Program-made: the position numbers and the translations under genes
Assembly (NCBI RefSeq): GCF_000182925.2
Contig: NC_026507.1
Coordinates: forward strand, 496,001 to 560,000
Reading direction: 5' to 3'
DNA: 64,000 bases
Source: Neurospora crassa OR74A
Taxonomy: Eukaryota; Ascomycota; Sordariomycetes; Sordariales; Sordariaceae
Notes under the pieces: model-generated
What the model was told of the DNA's origin: nothing
What the model saw: the letters and a program-made list of their open reading frames with translations, nothing else
Database searches by the model: none
Part shown: positions 57,186-64,000 of the stretch, piece by piece
How positions within the stretch are numbered: the first letter of the stretch is position 1
Layout of the letters: every line of letters begins with the position of its first letter

Positions 57186-59789
57186 GTGTGATTGGTTGTT
57201 GTAGTTTTCTCTGAGTATCACACTTATTAGCCGACTCCAAGGAAGCCTCTAATGGCATACTCTATGTGACGCAACTACTCTCAGTGTCTATCACGTCATG
57301 GACCACACATTACTGAAGTTGTGTCCAGCATGGATGGATGCACCGTGGAAATTCTTTTGTATTGAGGCTCAAAGAACTTGGTTTTGTTCCTGGATTTGGG
57401 AGAGGAAAAAGGAAAGGGAACTGCTTGAGCTACTGGGCTATCCAAGTGCTAATTTCCAGTAGCTTCCAAACACAGGTAGACTCTTAGGTGACCTTCAGGT
57501 AGGTAGGTTCCCTAAAGGAACTTCCCTGCCGAGGTTTTCTGCCACGGTACTCAGCTGGTTTGCACGTGGTGGAGGAGGGAAGACGGCGGTTCTGTATGCT
57601 CACGATTGCCTGAGATGGATCATATGGATAAAGATGATTCGGATTAAACAAGCTTGGAAGCCTGGCATGAACCCACCCCAAAAAATATTCTAAACTTTGT
57701 CCTTTCTTTCCAAGCTTTTTTTTTTCCTTCTTTTTTTTTCTTTTTCTTTTTTCGGTCTTTTCCAATTTTCTTGTCTACCATGGAAACGAGCAAGTTACAC
57801 AACCAAAGCCTGACTCAACCTTATAGAAACGATTGAGTCACTAAAAAAAAATTCTAAAGCCAAGCAACTCCCCCCCTCCCAACGAAGACGGAGGACAAAA
57901 TTGCATCAGCGACAACACAAACACAGCCACTTCAATTCAACTACGCGATGGAAAAATGCCACGCACGAGTGAAATAGAAAGAGAGAGAGACGCCGCTCGC
58001 AACATACTAGCACTGCACAAGGGTCGGAATCTTTATTCAGCCCCCGTGTGGTGGTTCAGCAGATTTGGTACAGCACTAGGTAGGTACGTATGAAAATCTA
58101 AAAGGAAGAAAGAGAAAAAGGGAATAGAAGGACGAACGAAGAGAGAAAAGAAGCGAGTGGAACTAAAGCGAGAGAGAGAGATCAGAGAGGGTTGTTATGG
58201 GTTGTATACCGTACCTAGGTAAATTTGAAGATAGGTAGGTTTTGGGGACGGGGGAAAGACTGGAGGAATTCAATGAATTAAGGCGAGGAGAGGATCCGGT
58301 TGAGGTTGCCTTAGGTTCGGTTAGCGGGTTCAGCTGTTCATGTACCTTTTGAGATAACTTTTGGACAGCTCAGTACGTGTCGGGTGCAATGGGATTGATA
58401 GAGTAGAGAAGAAAGATCAGACTGGAAGTTTCCCCTCGGTACAAAACTGAGTGGCGGAGATTAAATGTCCCTAACTTACTTAGGTGACTGTTCCTTGAGA
58501 TCGCATAATATAACATAACATAACATGGAATGATATAATTTGATTGCCCTCAAGTAAGATGGCAGGGGTATCTCCCCGTCCCTTTTTACCACCGCGAACT
58601 GGGTCGACCGGCTAGGGTAGGTAATCGTGGAGTTAGTCGACTGGGGCGATTCCAGTCGTACCTAATTATCTGAATACCTGTTTACTCACTAAGTGACGGG
58701 AACTTCACTGGCGAAAATCTCTTCTTTCATTTTTGTTACTATTGTCTCGGGAGAACGAGCAGCAAATCTACCTAGCTAGCTACCTAGTGCCAGGCTTCTG
58801 TGTTACTGCCGACAAATTTGCAGAGACAGCGAGAATCCAGAATGATGGTTCGGAGGAATTCACTAGAGAGCATAAAACCTAATTACTCAAAACAGAGGCC
58901 AAACACCCGGAACATGCAAACATGAAGTCCACTGACATTAATCACTATCACCAATTAGCACTGATATCTGAGACGGAGATGGCTGATAGATACTATTGAC
59001 TCATGGATGACTGACTGCCGGGCACCAGCGCTCTTGCTCTTTTGAAATTCTTCTCAGCTCCCGATGGATGCCATCGACATTCACGCTCCTAGCTCCTAGG
59101 TTCAGTTATTCAATTGAAAAGGGGAGTCCGTCCGTCTCTCGGTCTCAGGTCTCAGGTCTCGCCAAAGTTCCCTCTCACTTCGATTGACTTCAGCAGCAGC
59201 AGAGCGCTCTCCCTTTCTCTCCAATGAAACTTCCTTCCCTTCTTGAACGTTTGTTGGAAATAAATCCAGTGTCCTTTCCTATGATGAACCAGACCATTGA
59301 AACCAAACCGAACGAAACCAAAAGAACAGAGGACAAAAACAAACAAACAAACAAACAATGACCGTAAACTCCCATGATTGTGCAAAGCGTCGGATGGATC
59401 GATAAATGCTAGTATTTGCCCTACCATAGTAACGCCTTTCCCCTTTCCCCTTTCATTTGCCCGAATGACCTTGACCATTGATTGAACCCTTTTTGATCTT
59501 TGAAAGAAAAGAATGAACCGTAAAAAGAAAAAAAAAACATGATAACAGAACCGTTACCTGATCCTGAAATATGATGAATGGATCCTAATAGGATGGGAAA
59601 ACAAACCAAGAAAAGAAATAAACACCAAATACTCCAGATCCAGATCCAGATCCCCTCCCCCCCCCAGATTGTTGCTATTTGAAACCATTGGTGAAAAAAA
59701 AAAAAACGAAGAATCAAAATCGAACGGAACATGCCGGATGCATGCATGCCATGCATACCCTAGCACAACCCCTTCCTTGAAAGTGCCAC
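57186..59789. other. Intergenic region downstream of pac2
   Basis: About 2.6 kb with several CCTAGGTA-type short motifs (58075, 58212), A/T-rich tracts and a CAAA repeat at 59337-59358. It includes the pac2 3' flank. No gene supported. Confidence 0.5.
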
Positions 59790-61721
59790 CTAAGTGCATA
59801 AATTCCTATTCAACGCCTTCAAAGCTTCATAAGCCTTATCATCCGGCGCCGCAGCCAATCCACCACCGTGCCCAACAAGCCCAAGCCCATGCGGTGGCGG
59901 CGGCGGCGGCGGCGGAACACCCACACCCAGCCCACGAGGACTCCCCAGTGGACTCCTTGCACCATTACTCGCACCAGCAGGCGTAGCTCCCCCATTCGAC
60001 AATGATGATGATTCCGTCTTGACACCAACACCAACGCCATTCGGATTCGGCGGCGGAAGCAAAATAGCGCTTAGACTAGGTCTCGTACTTGCAGAAATGA
60101 TGGGGCTGGTGGTGGTGGTGGTGTGTCCGTTTTGTTGCTGTTGTTGCTGTTGTTGCTGTTTCTGTGGTGATGGTGCAGCCAACGGAGGGTGTAAAGTCAA
60201 CGGCGACAATACGGGCTTCAGACTCGGCGGCGCTCCTCCCTCCTGATGATGATGATGACGAGGGGATGATGACATGCCGTTGGAAGTAGTTGGTGGCAGA
60301 GGAGGGGTAGGGACAGATCCTGACCCGGAAAAGGGCGTACCGTTGCTGGCTGCGTTCTGCTGCTGCTGCTGTTGCGGAGGGGGGAGGATACTACCGCCTG
60401 TGCTGTGGGCTAGACGGAAATCGAGGTTGAGTGTCTCGCGGGCGGCGGCCATTAGTTGTTGAGACTTTGGGGAGTCGATGGGTGCGATTCTCGGGTGTTG
60501 TTGTGGTTGTGGTTGTTGGTGTTGGAGTTGCTGCGGTTGATGCTCGGGGTGTTGAGCGTCGGATGGTAGTTGAGGGGAGGGGAAGTGGTGGTGAGGAGGT
60601 GGCGGTCCTTGATGATGATGGTGCATGGGTTGTTGTTGACTCGGATGGGGTGGGCCTTGGTGGTGGTAAGGTGGTTGTTGATGCTGCTGAGGGGGTGGCG
60701 GCGGCTGTTGTTGTCGTTGATGGAGATAGTGGTAAGCCGGTGGCGGGGGCTGAGATAGCGGCGGCGGATAAGGGGCTTGAACGGCATGCTGATGCGGATA
60801 TGGCTGCGGTTGCGGTTGCGGGAGCTGGATGCCGGGCTTACCGGCTGGTGGAGGAGGCAGGGACGCCATGTGGTGTTGAGGAGGAGAGAAATTTTGGGGG
60901 TGGTGAGCATAATGCGGTGGCGCGTGCGGAGGAAGACCGTCGGGATGATATGGCTGTCCTGGGGGGTACGGGGCGGGATGGCCGTTGTAAGGAGGTGTCG
61001 CGACCGGAGAGATGGGTCCCCAATAGCCAGGGCCGGGCGGAGGGGCATGAACATTGGGGTCATAGGGCTGATGATACGGGGGCGGAGGGTTCCTTGGATG
61101 CGAATATGGCGAGTGTCGCTGCATGGGACCTCTCGTCGTCACCGGCACCGAAGATTCGCTAACACTGGACTCGGGGTAGATGCCCTTGGGGATGGTAACG
61201 TGCCTAAGGGCTGGATCACTCGATGGATCGGGCAGGTTGGCTGGACCCCGGCCGTCCCGGGCATAGTAGGATATGAGGTGGAGGTGTTGGCCGTGAGAGG
61301 TGGTGATGCTAAATGACTGCTTCATGAGCCCGTCCGCCTTGTACCTGTAGCCTTCGTGGTGATCGTCCGAGCCCCGGTCCTCGTCACTAGCGCGGGCCGA
61401 GTCTGGAGTCCTCCCTGCGTTCCTCCGGCCACCGAATCCTGCCCTCTTTCCCTCCATCTCCCGGTAGGTAAGGAAACTCCCGGATACACGGCTGGCGCTC
61501 CATGACTTTCCATCGGTCCATCTCCGCATGCCGGCTTCCCTCTCATCCCAGACAAAGACCGAGCCCGGTCGAATGGCCTGACGCTCTTTCTCGGATAATC
61601 GGCGTTGTACTCGGGGCAGGGTGCCTACTCGGCAGGCCTCGAACAGCTTGATGGCGTCGGCGGTTGTACGGACGCTCCCGTAATAGGTTTCCATGGACAT
61701 ATTCGGATGATGGCGCGACAT
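59790..61721 (-). CDS. pac2: WOPR-family transcriptional regulator Pac2 (Gti1/Pac2 family)
   Basis: Gti1/Pac2 (WOPR) proteins bind DNA and control morphological switches. Fission yeast Pac2 represses sexual development independently of cAMP. The 643-residue single-exon frame has the two-part WOPR domain at its N-terminus. WOPRa is at about residues 10-95: TYYGSVRTTADAIKLFEACR, then SGSFLTYREMEG, with the hallmark RRWTDGKSWSASRVSGSF. WOPRb is at about 125-190: YKADGLMKQSFSITTSHGQH, then LHLISYYARDGRG, then DPALRHVTIPKGIYPESS. The wording EKERQAIRPGSVFVWDEREA places it in the Pac2 branch rather than the Ryp1/Wor1 branch. The remaining 440 residues are disordered, dominated by Pro, Gln and His runs. 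The sequence upstream is long and gene-free, as is common for this family. Confidence 0.93.
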   Translation of the reverse strand: MSRHHPNMSMETYYGSVRTTADAIKLFEACRVGTLPRVQRRLSEKERQAIRPGSVFVWDEREAGMRRWTDGKSWSASRVSGSFLTYREMEGKRAGFGGRRNAGRTPDSARASDEDRGSDDHHEGYRYKADGLMKQSFSITTSHGQHLHLISYYARDGRGPANLPDPSSDPALRHVTIPKGIYPESSVSESSVPVTTRGPMQRHSPYSHPRNPPPPYHQPYDPNVHAPPPGPGYWGPISPVATPPYNGHPAPYPPGQPYHPDGLPPHAPPHYAHHPQNFSPPQHHMASLPPPPAGKPGIQLPQPQPQPYPHQHAVQAPYPPPLSQPPPPAYHYLHQRQQQPPPPPQQHQQPPYHHQGPPHPSQQQPMHHHHQGPPPPHHHFPSPQLPSDAQHPEHQPQQLQHQQPQPQQHPRIAPIDSPKSQQLMAAARETLNLDFRLAHSTGGSILPPPQQQQQQNAASNGTPFSGSGSVPTPPLPPTTSNGMSSSPRHHHHQEGGAPPSLKPVLSPLTLHPPLAAPSPQKQQQQQQQQQNGHTTTTTSPIISASTRPSLSAILLPPPNPNGVGVGVKTESSSLSNGGATPAGASNGARSPLGSPRGLGVGVPPPPPPPPHGLGLVGHGGGLAAAPDDKAYEALKALNRNLCT

Positions 61722-64000
61722 TTTGGGGCGACGCGGCGGTTATGTGATCAGCCTAAGTCTAGAAAATATGTTTGTCAGGGTGGATAGCGGTGGGAGCCTG
61801 TCGATATTTAAAGCGAGCAAGCCTCACTAAGGTTGAATGAGCTAATACGATAAAGCTCCACCGCGGCAACAAACGGATCTCGGACAGATTAAGTTTCGTC
61901 CAGCCAGGATCCGGATTTAAGGCCCCAGCGTCGAATACCAAAAGATGATGGATGGTCTTGACTTTGGGCGGCAACCCAAAAAGGTCCACCGGAAATCTTG
62001 GCTGTGGGGATCGATCCCAGTCGTGATATCTCGGGAGTCGAGGCGGCTGTTTGGCGAGTTCTGTTTTGAGCGTGTTTTGTTTTGTAAAGTGGTAAACTTG
62101 ACTATTGGTGTAATCTGAGACGATTCGACACCCCTTGGGGGTGGGGGACAGGATACCTGCTCTTGGCAAATCGTAAGGGTTAGTGTGTCTTGTTTTTTCC
62201 TTTCTTTTTAAATCGACTGTGAATTTTACGTTGCAAGTGAAAAGAAGCTTAAATCTAGTGCAGTGGTGTGCGTGCGTGTGGGCTTGAGCGTTTCGACCGT
62301 CGAGGCGGCGTAAGGCATTACCACCTTCACGGGGTTCCGCATGACAAGCTCAGATGGCCATCCTTGAAGGGACTGTGGACCACCCATGTGAGGTACTCCG
62401 TAGCACCATATGACACCGACCACCGGCAAGTCATCTCGAATGGGTAGTGAGCTTGCGAGTAACATGTGTTCAAGTAAAGGCAACTCTGTTTGGAATTTTA
62501 CAGGTGCCTGTCCTGCCATGCCATGTTGTGGCTGTGATGTGTAAGGTCGTCTACTGCCCATTATAGAGGTGTCCTGTCATCCGTCATACTGCTCTACCAT
62601 AGTGTAGCAATGCCGGGCGGATTTGACGGGAATAGCCCCTCGGCTAAGATTCGGAATTACGGTGAAGAAGGGGTGTGATGGGGCAGGATCGAGGTGGAAA
62701 TAATAAGAAAAGGAGCTTAGGTACCTGCAGGTTTTCTCGATCGTAGATTGTTGCGAAGAGATCGAGGTTACGGTGTCCGAGGTTGTTGAGTGGCCTCCAC
62801 TTGATGTTCCCTTTTCCCGACTGCTGCCTGTGGCTGGCGAGTCATGGGAAAACTCACAAGTATCTTGAACCCTCGGAAACTTTCCAAACGGGTAGTCGTA
62901 GTCAACGGTGGTTAGTGTTGTTGCTGTTTTGCGCCGAGACAATGTTAATTTCAAATAAACGTGGTGGTCTATAGAAGCGACTCGAGATTGGCGACGTGAG
63001 ATTTCCAGGAATCGTGAAAAGAGAGGATTGTCAGATTGTTGAAGGGATCGCTGGTTGGTCTCGGGCGATTTAGAGTTGGCTGCTGCTCGTCTTTCATTTC
63101 AGGCAGTGAATGTTGTGGAAAACGAAGGTTCCAGATTGCAGACTGTCAGTCACTCATCGCCGGTCGCAGCAACCAACGAACTGGGTTGAACCTGTGACGC
63201 TCGGTTCAGACGGAGAGGTTCGGACACTTTGTTGGTTGCGTTGGCTCTTCTCAGTTGGGGCCAGGTCCCCAGTCTTTCAGAAAGCCAAGTGTTGAAAGTG
63301 GAAATAAAACATTTTAGCTTGCGACTTGTCGAGCCGCTTGGCGGACTGGTTGGGGGATCGGCTGCAGGTCGATGACGACGCCAGCCAATGGCGCATGTCT
63401 CGGAATGTGGGAGACGGAGGGAGGGAGGGAGGGAGACTTCATGGAAGAGCAAGGTACCCTGAAGGTACCCTCTTTTTTTCGTCTATTATTCTTTATTTAT
63501 TTATCTTTTATTATTTTCTCCCTTGATCGTGTCTTCCAGGGAGCTACGGTACTGACGGGGGTGACCGAAAGTCAAAAGTCAAGCTTTCTTCAAGGTTCTG
63601 GTTCTGGTTCTGTTTGTTGGACGATGCAAGGCGGCGTGGTGAATGTACGTGTGTATCTTTGGTATTTTTGATACATGGGGATGAACGAAAGGCTGTAACT
63701 GCTGTAATTCCTCAAAGCTACTCAGGTACTGATCTGCTGCCTCTATCAACTCGGAGCCTCAAAGGCGCATCTCTCGAGATGGCAACCTGAGATGTTCTGC
63801 TATCCCAATACCCCGCCGGGTCGGGTGCCCGTTCGCTTGCGTTTGTGCGTTTGTGCGTTGAGGTTGACGCAAGCTCAAGGTTTTTTTTTTTAAGGTGACG
63901 ATTGAGTTGCGGTTGGAGATGATGATGGGATGGATGGATGGGGGTGGCGGCTGAAAGTGGGCCCATGTAGCTGCCGGCTTTCCATCCGTTGTTCATCAGC
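61722..64000. promoter_or_regulatory. Region upstream of pac2 to the window end
   Basis: About 2.3 kb of probable promoter and long 5' leader. It contains GGGA repeats near 63412-63432, TTTA/TTTTA repeats around 63480-63520 and a GGAT repeat near 63925-63945. Open frames up to 136 codons lack recognisable features. No gene supported. Confidence 0.45.

Overview
This is nuclear DNA of a filamentous ascomycete, almost certainly Neurospora or a very close Sordariales relative. The genes have short introns with GTRAGT-like donors, ordinary sequence alternates sharply with a block of very high AT content, and the dead genes in that block carry the signature of repeat-induced point mutation (RIP): reading frames survive for hundreds of codons but are broken by TAA/TAG where Gln or Trp codons are expected. 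The single-domain histone H1 gene with its Ala/Lys-rich tail also fits.

Layout. At 1-132 is the 5' end of an unrecognised gene (minus), divergent from the condensin subunit gene smc4 (859-5995, plus). From about 6.6 to 27.8 kb lies the RIP-mutated island, with two 100-base assembly gaps. My reading is that the island is one 21.2-kb DNA transposon: imperfect inverted repeats of about 140-150 bp (6618-6767 and 27636-27774) flanked by a direct repeat TTATAATA. Inside are at least four long ghost genes. The largest (about 23950-16579, minus) is a multi-exon SNF2-family helicase, with nucleotide-binding-loop remnant, motif III remnant and the GRxxRIGQ box. Its seven apparent introns contain one to four copies of a short palindrome, consensus TTCGCTCTAATTAGAGCGAA. 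The same palindrome recurs in intergenic parts of the island and in every unit of a 95-bp tandem array at about 10.96-12.11 kb.

Right of the island is a second, separate RIP-damaged transposon: a complete 1390-bp Tc1/mariner element (28365-29754) with terminal inverted repeats, a TA duplication and a full-length transposase frame broken by RIP stops.

The remaining 34 kb is ordinary gene-bearing sequence: an HPC2/ubinuclein-type histone chaperone subunit (minus), an RPAP1/Rba50-type RNA polymerase II assembly factor (plus), a DHA1-type MFS transporter (minus, one intron), a secreted GH43 galactan 1,3-beta-galactosidase with a C-terminal carbohydrate-binding domain (plus, two introns), a disordered NPF/polyproline protein (minus), histone H1 (minus, four introns), tRNA-Lys(CTT), an intron-containing tRNA-Ala(AGC), and the WOPR-family transcription regulator Pac2 (minus). 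Three of these (SMC4, HPC2-like, H1) act on chromatin, but eukaryotic neighbours need not be functionally linked and I see no cluster. Long intergenic stretches hold microsatellites and pyrimidine tracts and no gene I can support.
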